From: Hydractinia symbiolongicarpus
Taxonomy: Eukaryota; Cnidaria; Hydrozoa; Anthoathecata; Hydractiniidae
Direction of reading: 5' to 3'
NCBI RefSeq assembly: GCF_029227915.1
Contig: NC_079888.1
Coordinates: 12,447,001-12,511,000 of the forward strand
DNA: 64,000 nucleotides
Both the position numbers and the translations under genes were made by a program. This document shows, in pieces, positions 32,503-46,138 of this stretch. Under the pieces are notes generated by a model. The model did not search any database. It saw only the letters and a list, made by a program, of their open reading frames with translations, and had not been told where the DNA came from. The first letter of the stretch is position 1, and each line of letters opens with the position of its first letter.

Positions 32503-34270
32503 TGCATAATTTTAGATTTTGATATTTTTATCATGATGATTATGCCAGCATTTTAACTTTATATATTTGCAAAAAACTCGAAAAAGAGTTTGGATACTAG
32601 CTATATATATTTTAGTTGCCGTGTCCAGCCAGGAAAAAAATTCAGGCTCTCAATTATAAGGAAAAAATTCCCAGCTTCAAAACTCTACTGTAGGTAAACT
32701 AAGGAACAGGGAGAACACAGCCACTAATGATTTTGTCATCTATAGCTAAATAAACGAGAAAAACGCCATTTATCATCCTAAAACGTTTTTGTAAGAAAAT
32801 TTTAGCTATTTTATTGTGAATAACATGCAAAAAAAAGCTACTTCAGAAATAATTTTTTCAGACTCTAGGAACGAGGAATTCTAGGATGTGTTCTACATTC
32901 TTGATATGTTCTTGGTGCAAAATCACATAATATCTTGTCCGTTTGATTTAGACAGAAAAGCAGAATTTTGAAGCCGGTTCAATAACCTTAACAGGTATAT
33001 AATTCGTTTCCAAACCTGACAAAACTACACTGCACTGATTTTTCTTTCTGAAACAAAACTTGATCCTAGGGATTTCATGTCTGTTCTTATTTTTTTCAGA
33101 CGAAATTCCAGTTGCATTTTGTTCTCTTTAAATGGGACTACTGTCAACAATTGCGCTCATGCTCACAATCTTGTCAATATGAATATTCCTCCGTTATTGT
33201 AGGTATGAAATAAAGCGATCAGGAGCAACAACTACCACGGGAATAGGAATTTATCAACCAATTAGATTTTAAACACAATTTTATACGAGGTTTGAAATTT
33301 TTAAGTGAAAAAAAAAATCGATGAGAAAGGGAAATTTTATTTTTCTGCGCAACATTCAATGTAAACATGAATATCTGCTTTATTATTAAGTATAATAAAT
33401 AAAATAGAAGATGCTGGAATCGAGTAAAATAACGAACTGGTGGTATAAAAACTAAAATTAAATGCTTTATTTTTTCAACCCAGGGCATCTTGTATCGTTA
33501 ACCCACCCTAAGGGAAAAGAGAGAATGATTAAAACACACAACCTCGTCCCAGGGCTTTTTGTATTTTACCACCAGTGCTGAGATTATGTTCGTCTCACCG
33601 TTAGATATACAAATAGAGACCACGGGTCCTGGGATCCAGGTTGTAGAACACGTTTGTATCTCTTTAACAACTCTCTTTCAAAACAGAGTGTTTATTTTTT
33701 ATTGTGTTCTTCATCGTACCCTTCATAGTACTTAATAACGGAGACTTCTCTCTTTTTTAGGCAAAATATTAGTGTCATGTTCTATCTCTCTTGCCTATCT
33801 CAAAGAGCTCTAGGAATGAGAATGGGTCGTGTTCCTATACAATTGTTGTCATGAAAGAAACTATATTGCGACATCACAATCTTTTTTTAATTTCCAATGT
33901 TATCCCTACCCCGGTCCTTTAGCTGGCTTGAAATATCGAGAACCGTGAAAATTTTACCCGTGTTTTAATTATAAACGAAAACCAGGTATGTTTTCCTCAA
34001 AGTTTTGGTATAGTATACCAAAACTTAGGGAAAACACGCATTTTTTATAAATATATTTGTGTTAAGGCTTCGTATTTCATAAATTTTTGATTTAAGTAAA
34101 TTTAATTTTTAAAGCTTACTTTCTATTTTAATGTGTCTTTCTTCACAATCAGTTGCCAGAAATTTCAAAAACTATTGAAAATACTTTCGTAAAGTTACTA
34201 TTTTGTGAAAGCATAGTTGCTAAAAACAAATATCATGCAGCATGTGATAGGTGGGCATTGGGTACTAGAT
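32503..34270. other. Intergenic, only MITE fragments seen
   Basis: No gene is supported. Near 33478-33660 there are decayed ends of the CAACCTCGTCC MITE family (ACAACCTCGTCCCAGGGCTT at 33539; TCCTGGGATCCAGGTTG near 33630). An imperfect hairpin of about 21-bp arms lies at 33988-34036. Confidence 0.5.
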
Positions 34271-34281
34271 TTTACAGATTT

Positions 34282-34568
34282 TTTGGCGCGTACTAATTCT
34301 GGTGCACAGCGTAATAATGGTAGAAATTTTGGCGCATGGCAAGAAAGTTTAGAATTTTCGTTAGCACTATACTAACTCTTGATATTAATAAATTTAACAA
34401 ATATGAACAATTTTCACTAAATAAATGTTATAAAATTTTAGAAGAAGAAAAACATCGCGATTTCGTGCGTAATAATTTTGGCGCACATATCATTTGCGCG
34501 TAATAATAATATAAATTTTGGCGCATTTTTAGAATTTTGCGCAAACGCTAAAATTTATACGCGCCAAA
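34282..34568. promoter_or_regulatory. Cluster of five E2F-like octamers
   Basis: TTTGGCGC occurs at 34282, 34328, 34477 and 34517 on the plus strand and its complement GCGCCAAA at 34561, all within 287 bp of AT-rich sequence. TTTSSCGC is the E2F/DP consensus. No gene start was found beside it, so it may instead be a repeat built on this motif. Confidence 0.35.
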
Positions 34569-34579
34569 TTTTATAGCAA

Positions 34580-37500
34580 TAAGGTAAAATCCTGATGGTG
34601 TCTGCTACAGAAGTTTCACTATAAGAGAAAAAACAATATATACTAATCACTAACATATCTTTTTATGTATTTATAAATATATTTTTTTTATCATTATTTA
34701 CCTTATACAAAGGGCCTCCATTGATAGCAGTTTATTTTTATAAATATGTTTTAAATAAATAAATAAATAAATTAATAAGTAGCGTCACGGAACTTTTTAG
34801 AGTTATTGAGTAGCTATCGTAAGAAAAAATTACCTTTTTAACAGGTACAGAAAGCGGTTAGTTTTAACGAATATATTTTTCAGCTATACAATGGAATCTC
34901 TCTAAGGTGGACACTGTCGGCTATTGTGCCACCATTTTTGGCAAAGATTGGAGAGTGTCTTTTTTTTTCCATAAGAAAATCTGAAGTTCTGTATTGGAGA
35001 TTGGAAACAATACATCTCAATAAGCTATAACAAAGCAGGACAAACCATGAAAGGTTGAGCTTTTTTTTGCTTTCGTTCACAAATCAGACTTTGTAATATT
35101 TAAACTTTAATTGCTTCTCGTAACCACACCATTCAGACAATTCAACTTTCATCATGGTCAAACTCTAAATACTTTCTAGAAGCTACAGGACGTTTTTTAG
35201 AATCATGTGAACTGCATTCGGATGACACGAGGAACACGAAACGAGGAACCTGAAACTGAAGCGAATCTGCAGATTTTAAAGGGCTTTTTTTCGTTGAAAT
35301 AGGTCCGATATCAAAAAGAGCTAAGTACGCCTTAGTACAAGCTATCCTCTTAGATACGAGATTGCATGAGGTTGGAATTTAAACATACGTTATTCGTGAA
35401 GCCAGGGATGCATAGGCAACATTTGTTTATTTTGTTTAGTCATAATCAACTACTATTTACTATGATTTTCAAAAAAGTAAACATCAGGGCAAATTTATTG
35501 TAAAAAATGATTAGCAGTCTTAAGTAAGCCTTTAATAAATATCCTTTTGTGTCACTATAAAATTTCCCCATTATCATTTTAATGACGACGAGGTTAATAT
35601 GTCCCAACACAAGGTTCAAGCTTTTGTTCAACAAAATTAAGTGTGCGGTTTATTGCATTGATGACGAGTTCAATGTATTCGAATAACCTTAATGAGTTTG
35701 CAAACACAAATTCCATTTTAATGGTAAATATTCTTTTAATTAAAAGATGATTTATTGGTTTTGGCAAGCTTAAGGAACAATCGATCTTTGATAATGCTAC
35801 CATTAGTGACGAAGAAGAAAAATTGAGAACGTTTTTTGCGTTTCTTCAAATCTTAAACTTCCTAACAAAAATATGATCAGGTCAAATCAAATTTTCCAGT
35901 TGTTTATAACAATGATTGCACTTTGAGATTGCGGTTGGTATTGACAATTTTGTTGTTGTTGTTATTTCTGTTTATGTTCCGTATCCTACTATAGTATAAC
36001 TAACTTGGCGTACACAAAAATTCCCTTACAAGCATTTAATACAAACACTGACATCTGATTAAAGAAACAGGAAATTTGATTTTTGCTCCTGAAACAACAA
36101 GTCACAATAATCTATAAAAAAGCCACGAGACAAACAAACACAGGGTAAAGCATAGCAAAGACACGTGTTGCTCTCGTAGGAGACAACATTTTTAAAGCCT
36201 CCTTCATCAGGAGGAACTTAGTTTCAACGTTATGATGTCGGAAATATTATTTAGTAACAAAAAACCCCAGAAAAGATTCGTCTTATTATATGCTGATGTC
36301 TACATAATGCCAGAAAGGCTGAGTCAGCAATGGTGATTTCCTTTAGAACCTTTTGTTATGGATAAGCAGCTATAATTCTTTTTGTAACGCTCAATATATT
36401 CACATTTCTGACTCAATCAAATCAATCTTTGTATTTACTTATTCTCAAGCCTGTTTCTAATATCATATTAAAATGTAGGGATGCGTCACTGATGCAGATG
36501 ATATTACCCTATTCAGAATTAATTTCCTTCTAGATTTCTTCCTCCAATCAATAAAAGTAATAAATTGTTAATATTAAATTGTTATGCCTGGAAAAAGAAA
36601 ATAAATGTAAATTAACGCCATTTTACAATGTTAATCGAAACCGTGTCAGTTATCTCCACATTTAATCGTACAGATTTGAACATATAGTTGGAGCTACAGT
36701 TATAGTTTTTTTTTTATCGATTTTCTACCTTTAAGCGTTGTTAACAAACAGATAATTACATTTTTTGATTTTCTTGCCATTTCTATATTCCAACTTTCAT
36801 TTGGAACCATTTTTTTTTTAAAAAAGTTTCTAATAAAAAATTGTTTTTGTCTCTTCAACACTGTCGTACGACAATGATTGCAATTTGCCGCCATGATTTC
36901 TTTTTAACAAATATTGGCACCGTAAACAAACAGGTATTTTATAATCAAATTAAATTTTACAACCACTTAACATTTTTGGTCCAAATTGTCCCCCCAAATC
37001 AAAGATGATGAGTTTTCAACAATAATTTACAGGGCGCATAAAAACTACTACAAAACCACTATGATAGAATTACATGATTAAAACTTGCTAACAATAGAAT
37101 TTTTTGAATTCATTTTTTTCTGAATACTCTGTAAAAATCAGACACATTCATGTTAACTTGCGCTAAGAACTCTTTGGATTTTTTTTTAATATGGCGCAAA
37201 TCGTTTGATACACGATTTTTTATAAAAATATAAAAATTCTAACCAGGCTGGTCATCATTCTTTTTCTTTATTGTTCTTACAAATACATCTATTGTTTTAA
37301 CCTGAAATATCAGCTTGATATTTTTAAGCATTTTTTACAAAAGAAAAGGCGTGTATTACAAACGTACTAAAAAGTGATAATGAATTTGCTTTGAATGTGT
37401 AATGATGTCTTATCTAATTGCCTACAACGCTGGTAACATTTCTAATGGAATAGAACAGTTCTCCAATACGCGATTACACAAATGCATTGCGTTTTCTTGT

Positions 37501-40500
37501 CGAACCTAGAAATCATTGTCAGCCTGCAAATGTTATTTCATTACTAAAACGTTTTTCTCATTTTTTAAGATATTATATTTGCAAAAATTAATTTATGTAC
37601 AATATCCTTGTTTCCGTGTTAATGCTTTACCGGAAGTAAATCTTCCCTCAAGCTCGTAGCAACGAGTGTATTCTTTTAATTGATGTTTTTCTTTGCAGGG
37701 AATTCCCATCCAAGGATGATGCTTCTACGATGTACATCATATGACACATGATGTTATTCCCATGCGTCATTAAAGTATCAATATTTTGATTTTATCTTAA
37801 AAACAAAAACAGCAATAATTGAAGGAATAAATAACAATTAATTAAGTCTATTAAATCAAGCGAAAGAAACACGCCTAAAAGAAACACGCCTAAAAGGCTA
37901 TAACAAACAACAAATCGACATCCTTTCTTCTCAAAAAGAGAACGACGAAATAGTTTGATCAGTTCAATAATAATAGCAGTTACTTTTACCAGCGACTACA
38001 ACATCTACTTTCTATTTGCACGCCCATCCCATAGGGCGTTATTTTATTAATGTGGCGGAAAACTTGAAGATAGAAGTAACATTGTCCCAGAAAATCTGTA
38101 TGAATATGCCTAACATATCTGTGATATTTTCCAGAACTTGAAGTGTAAGGGCAAATTCAGATTACATCTTATTTGTAAAAAGCTTCCATGTGTTTAACTT
38201 ATCCAACCTCTTTCCCAGGACTCCTCTACGCCTATGATATATTCTGACCGTCCCATTAGGCTGTATTTTGTCTTTTTTAATCGTACTTAGTATCAAGGGC
38301 CCACTTGGATTTGATATGATAGCTTATACCCACTCTTTGCTGAACAGCTTGACCCCTGAAATAATAATGAAATAGCATATTTGAGTTGCAAAAAAAGATA
38401 CGCCTATGACAACAAACCTATTCTCGAGAAAAATGTCTTCCTCTTCTTTGTTTTTCATTCATTTCTTTTTCTCCTTCTACTACAAGTCCATTTAAAATTC
38501 AAAACATGATTCAGCAGCTATACTTTTTATTTTGTTTCTTACTTATTTCAAATCTCCTGAAAACCAGCTTAAATTAGTTGTCATCGTAATATTTGACATT
38601 TATGAGAGAAAAAAAAACAAGGAAATAATTTATTATTTTTTCCCAGGATATTTCTTCCTTGTTTACTTAGAGATTCACAAAGATATCCTAATTAAGGAAA
38701 ACATTAAATTGCTGTCAGCAGTAAACATCATCAAATTTTCCTTTGTTCTTGTTGTTTTCCCCATGTGCATGTTTTCTTGACGACAAACTTGCTGACATAT
38801 GCAATATAGATTATTGCCACTGTCAGTCATGTTTATGGATGGTAAATTGATCACGTAGCATATCGCATCTAGTAAGCTTTTTCTAAGGTATTAGTCTGTT
38901 CGTGCGACAAAAAAGTGGTGCTACGGATAAACCCAAAGAATGTTAAAGGTGCACGAAATTTTGACACGGGAATTTTGTACGACGTGAGAGTTCCTATGAC
39001 GTTTTTCATCAGCTAGTTTTTTGTACAATTTTATATATAATTAAAGTTTTTTCTTTTACATTTTAATTTGTGGTAAAATCTCAAATATGAGTCATTTGCA
39101 TGATAAAGAAACACACTCTCTTTTAGTGAGATGTAATTAAACTCTGCAATAATTAATTGCAATTAGTAATCAACTTATGACTCATATTTCTAGCTCATTA
39201 ACAACAGGAAAGGGATGTTTGCGATCAAATACACTGGGAAGGGTCTGGTGATGCAATACTATATGTCATGAAAAACTCGCGATAACAAAGTAAAAAGAAG
39301 GAATGAATGAAAAATCATTTATATGGTAAAAGGGAAAAATCCTGTTATCGGTTTGTCTCTTTTCACAGATCGGCCTTATATAACGTTTTTACCAATGTCA
39401 ATGTCGTTTGCGAATTTTTAATTTTTTTTTTCACGTGGAAGTGGGATGCCATTCATTTAGCAGCTGAACTCGCAGCAAAGAGATTTTACTGAAGTTTTAT
39501 TGTTAACCCAGCTAGTTACCACAAAAAAATGCGTGTAAATGCCACTGACATAAGGGAGACGCATTTGTATTACTCAATTTTAATCTGTTGTCAAATTGTT
39601 ATATTGAGGCATTTAATAGCTAAACGGATATTGCTTAAAGAACACACTTGTACTGTTTATATGGAAACAGATCATAACAGTATCATGAGCGGATTCACGT
39701 GCAAGTGTACTGGTGTTGAGTAGAAGAAGGGTATTTAAAAACTTAACACACTGATCCTTCTCTAAGAAGCATCTCCGAGAGATTTTCTGCAATGCAATGT
39801 AGAAAAGCTGAGGAAAGAAATGAATAAAATATAGCAGGCTTAGCTACATCAGTATCTCTGTTCACACCAACACATTCTCCGCACGACCAAACTTATCAAA
39901 AGTATTACAGTTAAGTTGTTTCCGGCTCTGCAATTTTTATTTTTCAAATAACAAGAATTAAATTCGTATTTTCCAAAAACTGAAAGTTAGGAATGCCATG
40001 TCAATGTTTTTTGCGAGAGCTTCCAAGCCCGCGAAATTTGTGAGAGTTATTTTACTAGTGAATGTTGTTTTAGAAGCACGTGATGATAATTATACAATCT
40101 GTATCATAATGGCGCTCTTTACGAACAAAAGAAAGTTTAATTACAACGTTGAAAAAAGAAGCCGCGCCTCAGTTGTTTGTCGTACGAAAAAGAAGCGAAA
40201 ATACGATTGACATATACAGGAAAATTATTCACTAAATTATCCATAAACAAATACTTTTTCCCAATGGCTGGACGACAATTCAATTATAATAACATCTGAT
40301 TTTTTTAAAGCTAGTCAGCAATTTTTAAACATTTTATTTTTTCTAAAGTTTTTTTCATTCAAGCAAAAAGAATATTCTAATTTTCACATTAAAATAAATT
40401 TCGATGTAATTTAATAAGACTATGTAAAATGGAAAACAAAGAAATAAATAGTAAATTAATTTTGTTTATTTGCGAGAAAAAAAATGTTCCCTCCATATCA

Positions 40501-40550
40501 ATTTCTTTTTTTTTTACTTTTATTTAAACCAAATGTACGCTCGGCCTAAA
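34580..40550. other. Gene desert, no supported gene
   Basis: AT-rich sequence without convincing exons. A minus-strand ORF at 36700-36894 opens with ATG in a YY1-like context (ATGGCGGCAAATTGC) and reads MAANCNHCRTTVLKRQ at its start. It could be a first exon but has no recognised homology and no clear donor. Confidence 0.45.
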
Positions 40551-40554
40551 TGAT

Positions 40555-40633
40555 TTTAGTATCCTGGTTAGTAAAGAGTGTAAATCAATTTTAATAAAAT
40601 TGATTTACACTCTTTACTAACCAGGATACTAAA
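40555..40633. repeat. Perfect 79-nt palindrome
   Basis: Arms of 39 bp (40555-40593 and 40595-40633) are exact complements around a single centre base. The left arm begins TTTAGTATCCTGGTTAGTAA. It could extrude as a cruciform, or be a foldback artefact of cloning or assembly. Confidence 0.95.
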
Positions 40634-40639
40634 TGACAT

Positions 40640-43600
40640 TTATTGCACGACCAAACATCAACATCGACACTAACACATCCGCTACTTCGAAGATTTTACT
40701 GTCGTTAAAACGTTTCTGTGCGGAAGTTATTTCTTTGCGAGAATTTCTCATGTTTGTTTTCGTTAGATTGTACTCTATTTTCGTTTAAGCCTGTTTTTGT
40801 TTTTGTTTGTTCATAATTATTATCTTTGCTATATTTATAAAAAGGAAAACGACTCAAAAAATATGAATATAGAGCAAATCTATTAACGGTTTTTCGAAAA
40901 GGCTTTGCAGAACAAGGTTAAATAAAAACAAAGGCGCATTTGCGTGTCTTACTTTAGTAAAATACGACATCCAAAAGCAATCAAATCTTATTCACATAAA
41001 ACTCCCAAGTACTTAATCAAGTTATTATTAAGTTCTTCTAAGCTATCATATCCTTAAAGATAAAAAATCCCCCATTGGTGGCTAAATTCATGCGAGAGCG
41101 ATCATGATATCGCATGTGCTTATTATGAACTTAGTAAAAAATAATGTCAGAAGACTATGCATACCGAAGAATGCATTTTTTCACGTTAAAGAAAATGCCT
41201 GACAAACATTTTGCACTTCATTTTTGATGATCAAACAACAAGAACAAATGACACCTGCAGCATTTTTCATGAATTAGATAACCTCGGAAGCAGAAGAGAC
41301 AATCTTAGACAAAAGGAAAGTTCAATCATCTTTTCTTCTGTATTTCAATTTGGATCTGAAGAGATAAGTAAGTTTAGCAGCTACAAGTTATTGCTGAAGA
41401 AGAATTTGGGTTTTTCCCCTCTAAGTAAAGTTACTAGTAAGATTTTGTGGCGCCATCCTATTAAAATTGACAACGCAGCGAGACGCAATCATGCGTGAGT
41501 TATTGTTGCTAAAAATAGATCCTATAGTCATAGTCGCCAGCCAATTTTAGATGAGCTATTTTTATCTGTTTCAACAAGTTCCAACGCAGCTACTGCATAA
41601 AATTTTGTTCACTACTTAAAACAACCTGTGTTTTCTAATTAAGTGGGCAATAAAAAAAGAAAATTTTTGTTTCACGTCATAAAGTTTGCTGGTCTCGGCG
41701 ATTGAATTTAATTACAAAATTTAAAATATCTTTTTAGGAAAATATGCTTCATGTGTTATAGCAAAACCAAAAAGTGTAACAAAAAGTTTTTGACAAAAAA
41801 GAGCGAAACAGAATGATAGTAAAATAAAACATCTATTCATGCTATATATTTGACGTCAAGCATCGACACGATTTTCAAATAAATAATATGGATCAACGTT
41901 ATCACGCTAATTCGATTATCTTTTTCTTTGTGTCAGAGATCAGTTATATAAGACGAGTTGAAAAACTTGTTTGTTTTATACACTAAGAACAAAATATTTC
42001 TTTTCAAGGTTCCGTTACTTATTTCTTGGGAGGATGCAAAAAAGGGCCAAAACATACTTGTTTCCATCCAGAAGTATCGTCTGGGAGATACCTATGACGT
42101 CTATCAAAAAATAGAATATAAGTCACTGCCAAAATAGAGATGTCTGACGACGTTTGCACATTTTTGTCATGCATGCTTTGTGAAGAGTATGACAACTAAT
42201 ACAAAAACTTGTCATTCAAGCTATAAAGTGTTGCTATGCAGCGCAACGCATTTGCAAATCTCCACTAACACGAATTTCTTAGTTGGGTTTAACTGTCAAG
42301 GCAATAAAAACTTTTAGTCAAACAAAGCACTCATTTGTTGTTATTTTTTGAAGAGGCTGCTTTTTAGTTACAACCAACAAAAAGACACAACACTTTAAAC
42401 AAACTGATTTCTTATACTCTATAATACAGTATATACAAATACGATATTCTTCTGTACAAGACCATATAACACACATATAATACAATACTCAACAAATATA
42501 CGTTTCTTACAATTTTATATATACCCTTTATATACATTATTTATATATTTATAGCTATGTATACACTATAAACAAAAGTTGGTAGAAATTGGTGTTTGAG
42601 CGAATCGAGATTTTAAATGGTAAACGCGAAATAGAGGTTTGTGACGGAAACAGAGACACAATCTTTTAACAAATTCTTTGTCGATTACACAGATGAAACT
42701 CTAATATGAACGTTTTTTTAAAGAAAAGATGATAAGGATATTTTAGTAGTGAATATGTCGTAGAGCTTGGAGACACCGTCAACATAAACATTAAAGAGGC
42801 TTAAGCACGTACGACATTCATTTTCTGTATCTTAAACGCAGATTTATTTCTCAACTTGCAAAGTTCCATTAATTATTTACCCCGCGCTTTGTTTTTTATG
42901 ATCTCGTTAAGAAAAACGTCTGGCGCCTCAAGTCTACTTTCTATCACGCTTCTCATAGCAACATCAAAATCACGAGAGGAAAGGCAAAACAAGAAAAGAA
43001 TGAAAAATATTTAATATGCACTGGTTTAAAAATTTTTTTTCTCGTTGATAGGTATTTCCCATTCTTGCCCTTGCTTTCAAAAACATTTCATAAGAGACTT
43101 GATAAATTGGTATGATGCTTTACATCCTAAATTTCCGTACATATATATACCTAGGTGAAAAAAAATTATATATAGTATATTAGCAACTAGGTTTTCTGAG
43201 TCCTCTGATCAAATATTTTTTCGGAGTAATTATTGAAGGCTATCCAAAAAAGAAGTTGCAAATTCATAGACCAATTTAAAAATATATATGTTACGTAATT
43301 ACAATAAAAAAATCAATTCTTCAACAATTGGTTAAATAAAAATAAAAAGATTTTCTTCGTAGATGTGATTTGCGAATGCAGGTTGTTATTACTTGATATA
43401 CAAGATAATTGTGGGGGAGAGTTGATTGACAATCTGACGATGAATCATCGCTTTTTGACAGATATAAAACAGGACAACAAGTAAAAATCAAGTGAAAACT
43501 CGTTACAAAATTTTCTAGTTTTTGTTTTTTTCGGGAATCATTACATCGGGTCCATGGAAAATTATAAATGTGTATAGATATTCTCGAATTGATTCAAAGT

Positions 43601-44190
43601 GACTTCGCAAAACGCACTTACCATAAAAATGTGAATAAAAATTTTGCTTCAAGTTATGTATGCATGTATGGTGGAAATTATAAATGCGTACTTTGGCTGA
43701 AATTCTAAACGCATAACGAACTTGAGTTTAAAAAAAAATCAACAGAAATACACAAAAATAACTAAAAAATATAATTCATGCTATGCATAAAACATCTATG
43801 TATACATAAAGTTCACTTTTAAAAACCTTTAATACAAGGAATACAACACTAAAAACGGTTTCACCGAACATAAAGATTCTTAAAAAATAAAAACAAAGCA
43901 AAAAAGTATAAAATAAAACTCAAGAATGGCCACACTTCCTAAGAAATGCAGGTACATTGCATATACATTACGTTGAAGCGATTCTAAAACAATCACATCA
44001 TAAAATATCGATCCGCACTGACCATGGAATCATAATAATTAGAACTTTAAAAATTCTCGAATTTGACGATACTCGAATGCATTTTTAGCTGGTGTAGCGT
44101 AGGCTTTAAACAACGACAAAAGCTCTTTTGCTTACCATTATATTTTCAACAGAGACGGCGTTTCATTTTTCTTTAAAACTAGTTGTTGAG
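40640..44190. other. Intergenic, no supported gene
   Basis: AT-rich sequence with TA-rich low-complexity tracts around 42420-42560. I see no exon or RNA gene. Confidence 0.5.
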
Positions 44191-44198
44191 GCAGTAAT

Positions 44199-44462
44199 CT
44201 ATTTATTCCAGTATTTGTACATAGCGTAGACTCCAACCAGTATAACACAACCGAAAGCCGCTTCTTGTAGGTAATTTTTTCGAGTTTCCAACCTATAACT
44301 GCGCTGAAGATCATCTCCGATAACACCCAAAGTTCTAGCAGCTTCCGTAATTGAAAGATGATTGTTGACAAGCGCTTCAAGTTCAACATCTGGCTGTATG
44401 TCTGGAGATTTTTCTTTGGACATTCTTTTTCGACTTGAGATTTGAGTGTTCAGTAATAACAT
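44199..44462 (-). CDS. Small tail-anchored BH3-only candidate
   Basis: An 87-residue ORF starts at the ATG at 44462 and stops with TAG at 44199. Residues 40-56, EAARTLGVIGDDLQRSY, match the BH3 pattern: hydrophobic positions A41, L45, I48 and L52 around the invariant G49-D50. The segment is closest to the BH3 of Bak. No BH1 or BH2 motif is present. The C-terminus (EAAFGCVILVGVYAMYKYW) is a hydrophobic stretch flanked by lysine and aromatic residues, as in tail anchors directing Bcl-2 family proteins to mitochondria or ER. BH3-only proteins bind anti-apoptotic Bcl-2 members or activate Bax/Bak; several are known in Hydra. The function is inferred from these two motifs. An upstream exon, or a truncated Bak relative, is possible. 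Confidence 0.55.
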   Translation of the reverse strand: MLLLNTQISSRKRMSKEKSPDIQPDVELEALVNNHLSITEAARTLGVIGDDLQRSYRLETRKNYLQEAAFGCVILVGVYAMYKYWNK

Positions 44463-45456
44463 GTCCAAGGTAATAATTCTTTTTTGTTGGTCTATATATC
44501 GCAGGAAATATAATCTTCTAGGAGAAAAAGATCCAAGATGTTTATTTTCGTTTTTATATACTTTACAGTTTTATTATATAGATATGTGGATTCTTTGAGC
44601 CATTAGTTTCTTTTGAAATTATTTTTCATGTTAAACTTTTTAACAGCAAATATTTCAGTCATGTGTTCTATCGCGGGAAATAAGAACAAATTCTTATTGG
44701 TTAAAAATACAATACGTAATCAATATTGATTTTTAATTGGACGATATTTCAATAACAACAATCATGAATAATAAAGTATGGGAATCACCAATTCATAAAA
44801 TAATAACAAAGAAAAGATCAGTTGGCAAAAGCACCTTTTAAACGTTTTATTCGACTAAAATTTTGTCGCCGATAGTCGGAAAAATAGGTGTAACAACGTC
44901 ATATAGCGACACTAAAAATCCTTCGATGATGCAAACGCTATAATCATGGCGGACAACATTATGTCCTGAGATGAAGTCGATCTAATTTAATAGGATATCG
45001 CTAAAATAATCTTAAGTTTTTAAAGTATAAAGAGAAAATTGGGTGTATTTTAAAATAGAATTCCGATAACCCCTTATTTGGAAATAGTTTTTATCCAATC
45101 AAAAGTGACAATTTAAAAACGTAATCAAAAGCATTTTTTTTTGTAGATAAAATTAATGAGCAATGTTAAAGGGGCACTCCAGTGAAAAAAAAATATTTGA
45201 AAAAAATGTTATTTTTATAAGACAATACATAAATATGTCAAAATAAACCTTTTACAATCGTTAAAAATCTTTATTTATACCTTAATCGCGTCCGTAAACA
45301 TCTTCAATTTCAAATAAATTTGCAAGGTCGCGTAAAGTCGAGAGGACTAGGTCCGAATAAATTAGCATACGTCACATCGTGCAAAAAGTCCGTGAGCTCA
45401 GCAGCACGCCTTCTAAAAGTTTTGTTTACTTACTGTTTACATTGTTCGTTGATAAG

Positions 45457-45745
45457 ATGTCTTGTAATAATGACGAAGAATATAACTTAGAAAGCTCAGA
45501 ATCGGATAATTCTCTTCATGAAAAAGACTTTACAAAGCTACAGCCATACGAATTTGAACCTCTTGTGTCTGACGAGGAAGAAGTTAGTAACGGTGTAGAA
45601 AATGACGAGGTTTCTTTTACTGATGCAGAGCCACGTACGGGTAATGCAAATTGGTGTGAATGTGGAAATTGTAGAGCAATGGAAACCGATACTGAAAGCG
45701 TGTGCTGTGTCGAGTCAAACGAAATTCCTGATGAGTTTTTCCAAG
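45457..45745 (+). CDS. P2X7-type cysteine-rich domain protein, first exon
   Basis: From ATG 45457 the frame codes for an acidic N-terminus (MSCNNDEEYNLESSESDNSL) and then GNANWCECGNCRAMETDTE followed by VCC, the start of the cysteine-rich zinc-binding module of the P2X7 receptor intracellular domain. Many soluble cnidarian proteins carry this module without an ion channel. The exon ends CCAAG|GTAGGT. The rest of the module is not found in a clear form. A segment at 46685-46795, after a strong acceptor (long T tract ending ATTTAG), is a possible next exon, but its sequence does not match the module. The gene may continue unrecognised or be a partial copy. A repeat-like AAAGGGGCACTCCAGTG lies upstream at about 45169. 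Confidence 0.6.
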
Positions 45746-46138
45746 GTAGGTAGGATATATACTGCAAATATAATTTTTTTCTAAGCGAAATTTTCCTTTT
45801 TAAACAAATAAAAAATATATTTCATCGCTTTTCTTTTACATTCTTTTCGTCAAAAACTTTTTCTTTTGCTTCAATAAAATAATCTTTCATCACTTTTTTT
45901 TTACTTCACAAGCCAATTTATTTTTATTTCACGGTTCAACAATCTAATTCCTCCGCATGCGCTTTTTTTTGCACACAAATGCAAAGAAATCTTATGTAAT
46001 GTTACATTTTCTCCGTGATGGAGAACATTGAAATGCGTGATCGAAAGATCGAATAAGGTTCGTGTGGAAATGATAAGTTAGTAAAACGGGGGTATAAATA
46101 TTGTATAATTGAAAATCACTCTTATCATAGGTCATAAA

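Noticed and set aside
33219-33488. 89-codon minus-strand ORF
   Set aside because: Overlaps MITE ends, composition is not domain-like, and there are no splice or start signals.
36700-36894. Minus-strand ORF starting MAANCNHC in a YY1-like context
   Set aside because: Interesting start context, but no recognised domain, no clear donor and no following exon. Noted only in the region entry.
44138-44389. Overlapping 83-codon minus-strand frame
   Set aside because: A shadow of the BH3-only candidate in another frame; no motif.
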